DNA from: Pictodentalium vernedei
Lineage: Eukaryota > Mollusca > Scaphopoda > Dentaliida > Dentaliidae
Direction: 5' to 3'
Length of the DNA: 64,000 bases
NCBI GenBank assembly: GCA_031216915.1
Contig: CM062289.1
Coordinates: 23,269,533 to 23,333,532 of the forward strand
Shown in pieces: positions 42,481 to 53,113 of this stretch (its first letter is position 1; each line of letters starts with the position of its first letter). The notes under the pieces are model-generated. The model saw only the letters and a program-made list of their open reading frames with translations, searched no databases and had not been told where the DNA came from. Position numbers and translations under genes: made by a program.

Positions 42481-42614
42481 GTTCGTCTGTGAATGGTAGG
42501 AGCTTTTATTCTAGTCCAGTGATCAAGCTGTGTTGCTAGACGTGGATCGGGCTCGGACCGACGGAACCAGGAGTTACATCCCTGACTAATATTAACATGT
42601 AAATCGACTTTAAA

Positions 42615-43500
42615 TAAAGTTATCTCCCTTGAAATTATTGGACGAGTCAGGTCAGGAAGGTCCAATCAAGAAGCAGGTAATTGTTGAGAAAACACTCATA
42701 ACATCAGTACGAAATAAAAACAAGTCTCCTTTTGTAACATTTAATAAACGAAAACAACAGACAGCTCTCGGAGCTCTCGGAGCTGTCTGTTGTTTTAGGT
42801 TATTAAAAGTTACAAAAGGAAACTTCGACTTTTATGGCAAGTTAATTAGAAGCAAATACTTCATAGATAATGCGCCATAAAGAATATCTATATATCAGTA
42901 TGACAGTAACCAACACTTAGTGAGGCACACTTTCGCTCTTTGCTTAGCGAATGTGTTTTTTACAGTAATTTGCAGGTTTTCATTATTCCCTGGAAAAAAA
43001 TTAACAAGCCTCTACTACGGGGGCGCGGTGGCTCAGTTGGTAGAGGTGCAGGCTGCAAGCCGAGAGGTCCTCGGTTCGAATCCCACCTGCGGCAACCACG
43101 TTGTGTCCTTGGGCAAGACACTTCACCCCCATTGTCCACGTGGGGGCACAGTGACGCTGTGTACTAAGGCGTACTGCACGTCGATGGTGCACCTGTCTTC
43201 AACCAATGCTAACCCTGCTTGTGTGGAATTGGTATGTTGGGGAGCTGATAGTTGCTCGCCGTTGCTCGGTGGTTCTCTCCGGGTACTCCGGCTTCCTCCA
43301 CCCGTAAAACTGTCACGGTCATGGTTAGCCATTGTGCAGAAATATGTGACCTTAAACACCAATAAATAAATAAATAAATAATAGCGAATGTGTTTTTACA
43401 GTAATTTGCAAGTTTTTATTATTCCCTGGAAAAAAATTAACAAGCCTCATCTTTTACACTTTTATATTAATGAAAAGGACAGTCTCTATATTATATGTTA
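42615..43500. repeat. ~790-bp-spaced duplication, copy 2, with palindrome and SINE
   Basis: Second copy of 41820-42240. Its palindrome (42720-42827) has arms CTCCTTTTGTAACATTTAAT and ATTAAAAGTTACAAAAGGA and a centre AGCTCTCGGAGCTCTCGGAG that has itself been duplicated (two CTCGGAGCT units against one in copy 1). A SINE interrupts the copy at 43019. Confidence 0.78.
43019..43381 (+). mobile_element. tRNA-headed SINE, best-preserved copy, flanked by ~68-bp repeats
   Basis: The A-box-like TGGCTCAGTTGGTAGAGG and B-box-like GGTTCGAATCCC resemble a Pol III promoter. They are followed by GCGGCAACCACGTTG, CCTTGGGCAAGACACTTCAC, ACGTCGATGGTGCACCTGTC, the TGTCACGGTCATGGTTAGCC 3' body and a CACC(AATA)n tail. 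The flanks are direct repeats of ~68 bp: 42945-43012 and 43382-43448 (TAGCGAATGTGTTTTT to AACAAGCCTC, about three differences). The unduplicated paralogue at 42120-42160 has one copy of this motif. Confidence 0.95.
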
Positions 43501-43683
43501 CGATGCTCGCACAGATGATACAATGAACAGAAAAAAGTTACAGAACATCAAAATATGGTGAAAAACGCCGTACTTTCATTTTTAAATGGGCTTCAACACA
43601 GAATACAAGACAAACGTTCAATCTGATTGGGAAAAAAGTTGTAAAAGCCAGCTTCTGTATCTTTATACTATTAAACTTTTTTA

Positions 43684-43735
43684 AATGATGCGCACATCGA
43701 TGTTACAAATTCGCTGACATTTCGAAATGTCAAAT
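43684..43735. repeat. ~50-bp direct repeat flanking a composite MITE (left)
   Basis: CATCGATGTTACAAATTCGC and TGACATTTCGAAATGTCAA occur here and again at 44507-44553. The right copy abuts the MITE; the left is separated from it by ~45 bp. Confidence 0.85.
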
Positions 43736-43783
43736 TATTCATATGATGGGATAGGTACCACATTTTACCTTGATACCTCTTAA

Positions 43784-44497
43784 CACTTTACCTAATGTAA
43801 CGGCCAAAACCGTCCATCGCTGTTCACAAAAATTGCCATTCAATTTTCATTATTGTTTCATTTTTTGCGTCAAAAACACAGCTTATGCCCCTCATTGGAA
43901 CGAGCTCAGCGAGCTCGTTCCAATGAGGTGCCATAAGCTATGTTTTTAACGCAAAAGTCCCACCTGCGGCAGCAGCGTTGTGTCCTTGGGCAAGACACTT
44001 CACCCCGCTTGCCTACATGGGGGCACGATGACGCTGTGTACTGAGGCGTACTGCACGTCGATGGTGCGCATGTCTTCAACCAATCTAACCCTGCCTGTGT
44101 TGCGGTGCAGAGTTCAGAGTTACGATGTTGGAGAGCTGACAGCTGCTCGTCGTTGCTCGGTGGTTCTCTCCAGGTAATCCGGCTTCCTCCACCCGTAAAA
44201 CTGTCACGGTCACGATTAGCCATTGTGCATAAGTATGTGACCTTAAACACCAATAACTAAATAACTAACGCAAAAGTGAAAAAAAATTAGTTATTCACAA
44301 CAATCGCCAATTAATTTTCATTATTTTTTTCATTTTTTATCACAAAAACATAGGTTATGACCACTCTTTGGAACGAGCTCGTCGAGCTCGTTCCAAAGAG
44401 GGGTCATAACCTAAGTTTTAACGCAAAAATGAAAAAACATTAGTTATTCAATAATTTTGTTTGCAAGTGTCATCTGCTTTTCATGTTAGGTAAAGGG
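43784..44497. mobile_element. Composite MITE-P with two palindrome centres and an internal SINE
   Basis: Left TTAA at 43780-43783 with CACTTTACC end; right end GGTAAAGGG followed by TTAT (a one-base decay of TTAA). It contains two GGAACGAGCTC...GAGCTCGTTCC palindromes (~43883-43946 and ~44341-44419). The junction AGTTATTCA-CAACAATCGCCAATTAA near 44300 fuses the right part of one copy to the left part of another, as unequal recombination between two MITE-Ps would produce. A truncated SINE lies between the centres. Confidence 0.85.
43958..44265 (+). mobile_element. 5'-truncated SINE inserted in MITE-P
   Basis: The 11-bp target duplication TAACGCAAAAG lies at 43947-43957 and 44266-44276. The element starts at TCCCACCTGCGGCAGCAGCG, i.e. 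inside the B-box-like sequence, so the Pol III promoter is lost. The tail is AATAACTAAATAAC, more decayed than other tails. Truncation plus target duplication fits LINE-driven target-primed reverse transcription. Confidence 0.94.
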
Positions 44498-44555
44498 TTA
44501 TATGATGTCCACATCGATGTTACAAATTCGCTGACATTTCGAAATGTCAATTATA

Positions 44556-45929
44556 TAGCTAAAATTCTCATACCCTTGGTGCTATATTTATTGACAGTTT
44601 GGGGAAACTAAGGGGGCTAACTTTCCTTTAAAACTCTTTCAATGATGAAAATTGTCATCCATGCCATGTTGGAAAATTCAAAAAAAGGTCTCACTTGTTT
44701 CCTTACAGAGAACTCCTTCTTCACAAGCCTGCCCGCTATCCGACCATGGAGGTTTCCCAACCGTTCTGATCCTCATTAGAACGAGACCATTTTTTATTTA
44801 TTATTATTTATTTTTTTTTTTTTTTTGCAAATCGTTGGTATATTGATTTCACAGCAATCATTATTATGATAATATAATTTGACAAGAGAGCATCTTAAAG
44901 CGAACAGGATCGAGTGAGAACTATGCTTCAAATATTCACCACAGTGCGGATCACAATGGCACAAATTGATAAGTCATTATAAAGCATACAGCGTGAATTA
45001 CCGGACAATATCACAGTGCTCGACTCGATTAAAATGCACTTCATTCCCTGAAAGAATATTAAAGAATTTCTCGGAACATTAGATCGGGAGTTGGTCATAT
45101 CCATTCCGAACCCATTCAAGCGAGAAAGGAGCGATTTAAGCAGAGAATGGTGGTTGACGTATCACTATTCTTTTTCTAATTCACTTTCAACTTTTAGCTG
45201 TTAAATTAAGCGAAAAATCAGCGACGAGTAACCCTTCTATTTCCGGTTTATTTTCACAGACGCCTCCTTGAAAAGCACTTCCCGTTTGTAATATGAAAGA
45301 GAGCTACCGTCAGAAGCGTGTTTTGAATTGAAAGACAGACTAATCACATACCTCCATTTCAAGACAATGTTTGGCGTTAACAGAACACTGCATTTGAAGA
45401 ATTGGTCCAGGTTGCGTCAAAACCAATTATCAATGCGGAAACACCAGCTTAACGGGATGAGGTATTAATGTAAGAATAATAGGATTAAATTGTGTTGAAA
45501 TTATTGAGATCTTATAATTTAATGCAATAAGGATGGCGTTTAATTTTTAATGCATATAGTTGCAAATTACTCACTGAAATTTCCTAGTGGAATAAATATG
45601 CATTTTATCACCGTTAAATGTTATAGGTGTCACATGAAAGAGAAAAAAGTAAAGTATTTTTAATTCGCTTCATAATCTATAAATAAGAAAACGCCGTAAC
45701 AATTAGAAACCGGGAGTAAATAGCCCATAACTAACTCATCGACGTTCATTTTACACGAATGGTTTACAAAAGGTTCACCTCACCTTATCAGAATATCTTC
45801 ACATTTTAACTGTCCACAAGCCGTAAATCATTCCAAAACAAAGATACACACTCAGTATCTTATTTTCATTTTTACATAGCTGAGGGTTTTTGCATTACAG
45901 TAGAATACAACGTACCCAGACGGGCTACA
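44556..45929. other. 1.4 kb without a recognisable gene
   Basis: A T-rich tract at 44790-44826 and AT-rich unassigned sequence. The 63- and 64-residue frames at 44652 and 44928 carry no motif I recognise. Confidence 0.45.
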
Positions 45930-46600
45930 GTTGGGGGACCCCCGGAGAGGGACTCCGGAAGTGATATCGTATCACGAGACCCAGTGGGGTCATGTGGGGG
46001 TATCATGGTAGAGCCCTTTGCTGTGGTGTCAGTACCATGGTGTTGCGTGATGTCATTGTGCATGCACAAAAGATGGTGTTATGGTGACACGTGTTTCCGT
46101 TGGCCATTTTGTTTGATGAAGGCCACCATCTTGGATTCTATGCTAGCACTTAGTAGCTATGAGCTTGAAGGCACCCAACAAGACGGGGTGCGTTCTGAGG
46201 GTGTGTTCGATTTAACTTGGGTATCGTTTTGGATTCGTCAAGACTCGTCATTTTCCCTGTAATTACCCAAATAGACCCTACAATCCCAAGACTCCTATTT
46301 TGTTCATCCTTAAATTGATGACGTTTGGTTATTATGAGTCTTGAGAGGCTTCCAGTGGGATGTGGGGGTGTTCGGAGGGTGCGTCCGATTCTACAGAAGT
46401 GAAGAGAAGTCTAAACAAATCTCGTTTTTCTCATAATTACCCAAATAGATCCGACAATTATCCAAAAGCACCAAAAGTGATCCCCCCCCCCCCCCCAGAA
46501 TACGCTTTGTAATAGTAGGACACAGTGCTTTTGGACCATAAGATGCGTTCCATTCGATAAAAACTCATCGAATTATTTCCAACAACACAACCTTTGTTTT
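45930..46600. repeat. Dispersed repeat R1, copy 2
   Basis: It shares ordered motifs with 12870-13420 (see that entry). Within this copy the ATTACCCAAATAGA...CGACAAT motif occurs twice (~46261 and ~46436), as does GTGTTCGGAGGGTGCGTCCGA-like sequence, so it contains an internal ~175-bp direct duplication. A poly-C run of ~14 lies at 46482. Confidence 0.6.
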
Positions 46601-47490
46601 ATTTGGCTCGCAGTCTTCCAGATTCATTGATGTTCTCTTCCACATATACCTGGATCTGTTTAATTTTGGGGCGGAACTATATTTTTAGAAGTTTCTATAC
46701 TCTATCTTTAGTAACTCCCTGAACCAAACCCCAGAACTGGTAATATAGCCCTTCCATTTGCCCCATAATCCTACAGAGGAACTATATTTTTAGATATTGT
46801 TGAGCTCACTGATTTTAGTAACTTCGCTGATCTATATTTAGTAAATTGCATGATTGATTCCCTACCTATTTCACTAAAATATTTAACAAGAATCCTCAGC
46901 TCGAGTATCAAGAAATGTCTAAACTAACCAATTAGATCTGAGAATAGTTGACCAATCAGATTTAGGTATTTTCTCTGTGTTTCTTTCCCGTTACTTTCTT
47001 TGTTAATCTACTAATTTTCTGACTTTAAAACATGATCCTATGGAAAACAAACACAAACCACAATCGAGAATCGAAAAGTCGACCACTAACTACAAAATCC
47101 TTCCTTAACTCTAAGGTGGAACTATATTTTTATTAGTTCCTACACTTACATATCTATATTTAGTAAGACTCTTTTCTGACCCTCTAATTAGCTATAAAGG
47201 CCTTCCATTTCCCCCACAATACTACGGAGGAACTATCTTTTAACGAGCTCCTACGCCCTCTGATCGCATTTTTTGTAACTTTCCAAATTGACCCCCCCCC
47301 CCCCCCCCCCAATCTACATAATTTTCTAAGATAAAACACTTTAACAAGGATCCTTAGGTTGAGGATCAAGATGTTTCTGTACTATCCACTCAGATCTCAG
47401 AACACGTGACCCCTAAATGACTTTATAATGGAAACATATATTGTGTTTCTTTCTCGGTACTGTCTATGTTAATTTCGTAGTTAATTTCCA
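46601..47490. repeat. ~445-bp tandem duplication
   Basis: GGAACTATATTTTTAGAAG at 46673 and GGAACTATATTTTTAGATA at 46779 have counterparts at 47117 (GGAACTATATTTTTATTAG) and 47228 (GGAACTATCTTTTAACG). Further pairs: AACAAGAATCCTCAGCTCGAG with AACAAGGATCCTTAGGTTGAG, and TGTGTTTCTTTCCCGTTACT with TGTGTTTCTTTCTCGGTACT. A poly-C run of ~18 lies at 47293 in the second unit only. Confidence 0.75.
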
Positions 47491-47526
47491 ACTTGAACTC
47501 GCCATCATATCTCCGAGGCGAGACAA

Positions 47527-47683
47527 TTATAATCCCTGATGGGTACGGGTGTGGGGTGGGAAAATCTCACCCGAGGGCAAGATATTTGGGACAGACACGA
47601 GGCTTGCCGATTGTCTGGACCAAATATCTTGTCCCGAGGGTGAGATTTTCCCATCCCACACCCGTACCCATCAGGGATTATTT
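47527..47683. repeat. Palindrome, ~157 bp
   Basis: TAATCCCTGATGGGTACGGG pairs with CCCGTACCCATCAGGGATTA, continuing TGTGGGGTGGGAAAATCTCA / TGAGATTTTCCCATCCCACA and CAAGATATTTGG / CCAAATATCTTG. The ~30-base centre CACGAGGCTTGCCGATTGTC is unpaired, the largest loop among the palindromes here. Confidence 0.9.
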
Positions 47684-48420
47684 TTCTCCCCACCATACAG
47701 CAGTTACGTTAGCCAGAGGTAATCGGCGGTCACGTGCTGATATAATCAACTCATTTGGTATTCGTTCTTTTGAAAAACTAAGGACACCATCGGAAAGAGC
47801 ATGAAAAGTTATGTATATACCAAAGGTATATACCACGAAATCAATTAGGAACGGTGGCATCTTGGGGTTTAAAGAGTTTTAGAGCATCAAACTTTGATCA
47901 CGCGGCATTCTGATGACGTCAGTATGAATTAGTTGGTAGCAAGAAACTGATACGATATGCATAACATCATAATAACGTTATAAATGTATAACGTCACGTG
48001 GGTGGGGTGGGCTACATCTGTCTCTCCCTGCTATCTCACCTTGGACAGACGTATGTTACATATGCAGTGGGGGAAATCTATTTACTCGTTTGTGTGTAAG
48101 TAACCACAAGCTTATGATAGAAAAGGAGAGGGGCATATGCAACCACCCATCCCCTAAGTGAACGCATATGCGCGATGTACGGCTCGGATGCAGTAGAAAC
48201 AGAGTGCACTTTGTTATGGAGTGCAGTGAATATACATCTCTCAGATAACGTGCATTTTACAAACTTGAACGTGAACATCACTATTTTTGGTATCATCTGT
48301 AATCTGATCCAGCAATTCTTAAAACAACGAGAACAAGTTCTGTCAGTCTGACGCCAAGAGATGACATTAACTGGTAGAGTGCAAAGTTATTTTTGGTCAT
48401 CAACATTTGTTCAAATGTCT
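47684..48420. other. No gene seen
   Basis: Unassigned sequence. A near-palindrome TATACCAAAGGTATATACC lies at ~47814. Otherwise no features. Confidence 0.4.
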
Positions 48421-48484
48421 TTGCCTTGTTACAATTTATGGGAGAGTGCCAAGAGGCACTCTCCCATAAATTGTGACAAGGCAA
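48421..48484. repeat. Palindrome family C, second copy
   Basis: Same arms as 27402-27465 (TTGCCTTGTTACAATTTATG, GGGAGAGTGCC) around an AAGA loop. One arm change: ATTGTGACAAGG. The flanking bases share TGTCT before it, but not the 282-bp unit that surrounds the 27 kb copy. Confidence 0.92.
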
Positions 48485-48559
48485 ACCCATATAGACTAGG
48501 TAATTTCAGTTCTAAGAAAATATGAAGCACACCCACAGAATATGACACATTTAGGCTGG

Positions 48560-48765
48560 GGTACCTGCTGTTCATATTAAAGCCCTGATAGTGCCTTCAT
48601 CCACTTTTACTCTTGATATTTACGTCTGTCATTTGGAATTAGTATTGTTTTATGTTTCTATTTATGTTGATTTTGTATTGTACAAAGCAATCTGCCTTTG
48701 TTCTTGTGTATTTGCTTAATAAATCTTATCTTATCTTATCTTATCTTACCTTTTCTTATCTTATG
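48560..48765 (+). mobile_element. Candidate LINE 3' end with (TCTTA)n tail
   Basis: T-rich sequence (GTATTGTTTTATGTTTCTAT) leads to TTGCTTAATAAATCTTATCT and a (CTTAT)n array ending at ~48763. The last word before the repeat resembles a polyadenylation signal (AATAAA). The short pentameric tail matches, in reverse, the one at 32344. No coding part is present. Confidence 0.45.
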
Positions 48766-48894
48766 GGAAGCAAACACAAACTTCGATCGAGGAGCGAGAC
48801 GTGCCACAAAACTTGACAAAGATTCTAGGCGTTTTCAATAACGTCCGACACGTTTAAATAAATCAAGAAGTGGCGTAAGACCGTCATAAGTCAT

Positions 48895-49185
48895 TATCAA
48901 AGAGAACAAGAAGAAGAAGTAGAAAAGAAGAGGAAGAGAATAAGTGCACGAAAAGAAGAACCAGTTAAGAACAAGAAGAAGAACCAGAGAAAAGGAGGAA
49001 GAGAAGAATAACCTGACTAGAACAAGAAGAACCAGAGAAGAAGTGAAAAAAGAGGAAGATAAAACGAACCTGTTTAGAACAAGAAAAAATTAAAAAAAGG
49101 AAGAGAAGGAAACACAACCGAGAACAAGAAGAAGAAGGAGAGAAGGAAAGGAAGAGAAGAAGAACCCAGTAAGAACTAGATGGTT
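48895..49185. repeat. Purine-rich degenerate tandem tract
   Basis: AACAAGAAGAAGAA-type motifs recur at about 48904, 48971, 49020, 49078 and 49124, each followed by AGAGAA/GGAAGAG. It is almost pure purine on the plus strand for ~290 bp, a potential triplex-forming mirror region. Confidence 0.8.
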
Positions 49186-49299
49186 TTGAAATAGCAAAGC
49201 GATTTACAAGAATACATTCAAAGAAACACGGCCAACGTCAAAGTGCCATACAATGAGACGAAGGTGTTTGTCACTCTTTAAGTATTAATCCGCTCAAAC

Positions 49300-49443
49300 A
49301 AGCATAACCTGTCGCTCGTTTTCATTGAAATGTGTCAAAAATGGGCTAAACTTGGAAATGACGCAAAAACGTCAAAATTCCAGCAAATCTACTACATACT
49401 AAAATTTCATAAAAATCCGACACATTTTAATTTTTGATCATAT
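49300..49443. repeat. Left piece of a ~600-bp tandem repeat (ancestor of the minisatellite)
   Basis: The order GGGCTAAACTTGGAAATGAC, CGTCAAAA, ACTAAAATTTCATAAAAATC and TTTTTGATCATATGAACCTC parallels 53170-53340 (GGCTAAACTTTGAAGTAAC, TACTAAGATTTCAGAAAAAT, TTTTTGACCGTAGG) and 53650-53935. It leads directly into the first 43-bp unit. Confidence 0.8.
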
Positions 49444-52400
49444 GAACCTCTATGACGTAACCTCAGCGTTCGGGTATAACGGTTGAGAACCTCTATGACG
49501 TAACCTCAGCGTTCGGGTATAACGGTTGAGAACCTCTATGACGTAACCTCAGCGTTCGGGTATAACGGTTGAGAACCTCTATGACGTAACCTCAGCATTC
49601 GGGTATAACGGTTGAGAACCTCTATGACGTAACCTCAGCGTTCGGGTATAACAGTTGAGAACCTCTATGACGTAACCTCAGCGTTCGGGTATAACGGTTG
49701 AGAACCTCTATGACGTAACCTCAGCGTTCGGGTATAACAGTTGAGAACCTCTATGACGTAACCTCAGCGTTCCTGTATAACGGTTGAGAACCTCTATGAC
49801 GTAACCTCAGCGTTCGGGTATAACGGTTGAGAACCTCTATGACGTAACCTCGGCGTTCGGGTATAACGGTTGAGAACCTCTATGATGTAACCTCAGCATT
49901 CGGGTAGAACAGTTGAGAAGCTCTATGACGTAACCTCAGCGTTCGCGTATAACGGTTGAGAACCTCTATGACGTAACCTCAGCGTTCGGGTATAACGGTT
50001 GAGAACCTCTATGATGTAACCTCAGCATTCGGGTATAACGGTTGAGAACCTCTACGACGTAACCTCAGCCTTCGGGTATAACGGTTGAGAACCTCTATGA
50101 CGTAACCTCAGCATTCGGGTATAACGGTTGAGAACCTCTACGACGTAACCTCAGCGTTCGGGTATAACGGTTGAGAACCTCTATGACGTAACCTCAGCGT
50201 TCGGGTATAACGGTTGAGAACCTCTATGACGTAACCTCAGTGTTCGGGTATAACGGTTGATAACCTCTATGACGTACCTCAGCGTTCGGGTATAACGGTT
50301 GAGAACCTCTACGACGTAACCTCAGCGTTCGGGTATAACGGTTGAGAACCTCTATGACGTAACCTCGGCGTTTGTGTATATCGATTGAGAACCTCTATGA
50401 CGTAACCTCAGCGTTCGGGTATAACGGTTGAGAACCTCTATGACGTAACCTCAGCGTTCGGGTATAACGGTTGAGAACCTCTACGACGTAACCTCAGCGT
50501 TCGGGTATAACGGTTGATAACCTCTATGACGTAACCTCGGCGTTCGGGTATAACGGTTGAGAACCTCTACGACGTAACATCAGCATTCGGGTATAACGGT
50601 TGAGAACCTCTATGACGTAACCTCAGCGTTCGGGTATAACGGTTGAGAACCTCTATGATGTAACCTCAGTGTTCGGGTATAACGGTTGAGAACCTCTACG
50701 ACGTAACCTCAGCGTTCGGGTATAACGGTTGAGAACCTCTACGACGTAACCTCAGCGTTTGTGTATATCGATTGAGAACCTCTATGACGTAACCTCAGCG
50801 TTCGGGTATAACGGTTGAGAACCTCTATGACGTAACCTCAGCGTTCGGGTATAACGGTTGAGAACCTCTACGACGTAACCTCAGCGTTCGGGTATAACGG
50901 TTGATAACCTCTATGACGTAACCTCGGCGTTCGGGTATAACGGTTGAGAACCTCTACGACGTAACATCAGCATTCGGGTATAACGGTTGAGAACCTCTAT
51001 GACGTAACCTCAGCGTTCGGGTATAACGGTTGAGAACCTCTATGATGTAACCTCAGTGTTCGGGTATAACGGTTGAGAACCTCTACGACGTAACCTCAGC
51101 GTTCGGGTATAACGGTTGAGAACCTCTACGACGTAACCTCAGCGTTCGGGTATAACGGTTGAGAACCTTTATGACGTAACCTCGGCGTTTGTGTATATCG
51201 GTTGAGAACCTCTATGACGTAACCTCGGCGTTCGGGTATAACGGTTGAGAACCTCTATTACATAACCTCAGCGTTCGGGTAGAACGGTTGAGAACCTCTA
51301 TGACGTAACCTCAGCGTTCGGGTATAACGGTTGAGAACCTCTATGACGTAACCTCAGCATTCGGGTATATCGGTTGAGAACCTCTATGACGTAACCTCAG
51401 CGTTTAGGTATAACGGTTGAGAACCTCTATGACGTAACCTCGGCGTTCGGGTATAACGGTTGAGAACCTCTATGACGTAACCTCAGCGTTTGGTAGAACG
51501 GTTGAGAACCTCTATGACGTAACCTCAGCGTTCGGGTATAACGGTTGAGAACCTCTATGACGTAACCTCGGCGTTCGGGTATAACGGTTGAGAAGCTCTA
51601 TGACGTAACCTCAGCGTTCGGGTATAACGGTTGAGAACCTCTATGACGTAACCTCAGCATTCGGGTATAACGGTTGAGAACCTCTATGACGTAACCTCAG
51701 CGTTCGTGTATAACTATTGAGAACCTCTATGACGTAACCTCAGCGTTCGGGTATAACGGTTGAGAACCTCTACGACGTAACCTCAGCGTTCGGGTATAAC
51801 GGTTGATAACCTCTATGACGTAACCTCGGCGTTCGGGTATAACGGTTGAGAACCTCTACGACGTAACATCAGCATTCGGGTATAACGGTTGAGAACCTCT
51901 ATGACGTAACCTCAGCGTTCGGGTATAACGGTTGAGAACCTCTATGATGTAACCTCAGTGTTCGGGTATAACGGTTGAGAACCTCTACGACGTAACCTCA
52001 GCGTTCGGGTATAACGGTTGAGAACCTCTACGACGTAACCTCAGCGTTCGGGTATAACGGTTGAGAACCTTTATGACGTAACCTCGGCGTTTGTGTATAT
52101 CGGTTGAGAACCTCTATGACGTAACCTCGGCGTTCGGGTATAACGGTTGAGAACCTCTATTACATAACCTCAGCGTTCGGGTAGAACGGTTGAGAACCTC
52201 TATGACGTAACCTCAGCGTTCGGGTATAACGGTTGAGAACCTCTATGACGTAACCTCAGCATTCGGGTATATCGGTTGAGAACCTCTATGACGTAACCTC
52301 AGCGTTTAGGTATAACGGTTGAGAACCTCTATGACGTAACCTCGGCGTTCGGGTATAACGGTTGAGAACCTCTATGACGTAACCTCAGCGTTTGGTAGAA

Positions 52401-52625
52401 CGGTTGAGAACCTCTATGACGTAACCTCAGCGTTCGGGTATAACGGTTGAGAACCTCTATGACGTAACCTCGGCGTTCGGGTATAACGGTTGAGAAGCTC
52501 TATGACGTAACCTCAGCGTTCGGGTATAACGGTTGAGAACCTCTATGACGTAACCTCAGCGTTCGTGTATAACTATTGAGAACCTCTATGACGTAACCTC
52601 AGCGTTCGGGTATAACGGTTGAGAA
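49444..52625. repeat. 43-bp minisatellite, ~74 copies, with higher-order structure
   Basis: The unit is GAACCTCTATGACGTAACCT followed by CAGCGTTCGGGTATAACGGTTGA, spaced exactly 43 bp (first units at 49444 and 49487). Marker variants show duplicated segments: the GATAACCTC variant occurs at 50516 and 50903 (387 bp, nine units) and at 51805 (902 bp later); the GAACCTTTATG variant occurs at 51163 and 52065 (902 bp, 21 units with one 42-bp unit). Each unit contains a TGACGTAA word, similar to a bZIP half-site. There is no open frame because 43 is not a multiple of 3. Confidence 0.95.
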
Positions 52626-52736
52626 TTTTCTGGGCGGCACAACATTTTTAGATATGTTTTTTGCGGAGATTATATTCCGGAAAATTAGAAAGGCTGAGGC
52701 TCAAAATGAGGTTGAAAATAAAAGGTATAGAAATAA

Positions 52737-52804
52737 CGTCCCCTGAGTTCCAATGTGTTCTATGTGCCAGTAGGCGCATATAACACATTGGAACTCAGGG
52801 TACG
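52737..52804. repeat. Palindrome family B, 68 bp
   Basis: CGTCCCCTGAGTTCCAATGT ... GTGCCAGTAGGCGCATATAA ... GGAACTCAGGGTACG. It sits inside the first ~600-bp unit; the equivalent site in the second unit (around 53468-53475, AAATAAAAAGATAT) lacks it, giving an approximate empty site. Confidence 0.92.
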
Positions 52805-53005
52805 ATAAAACGTAAAGCTGGCATCGCTGGCATCGGGTGTATCAGATTGAAATGCAAAAATAGGGTTGGCAACTTAATATGAACACAAATAGGTGTGGTA
52901 CAAGAACGTAGAGCTTTTTTTATTAAGAAAAGAGAAAATAGACTAAATTTCAAAGTGATGTAAAAACTTTAAAATGGCGTAAAATCGAAAATCAAAAAAC
53001 TATTT

Positions 53006-53113
53006 CTTAAAAACCTATGTTTTTGAGACAAAAAATGAAAAAATAATAAAAATTAATTGGTTATTTTTGTGAATAGCGCTGGTCGTTTTTGGCCGTTACG
53101 ATTGGATAAAGGG
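53006..53113. mobile_element. Half MITE-P (one arm only)
   Basis: In reverse orientation: the TTAA at 53114-53117, the CCCTTTATCC end, TAACGGCCAAAAACGACCAG, then ATTAATTTTTATTATTTTTT and TTTGTCTCAAAAACATAGG. It stops exactly where the central palindrome arm begins. Breakage at the palindrome is a plausible cause. Confidence 0.88.

Noticed and set aside
49444-52625. CRISPR-like array appearance of the 43-bp repeats
   Set aside because: Units are contiguous with no unique spacers, and the sequence context is eukaryotic repeats.
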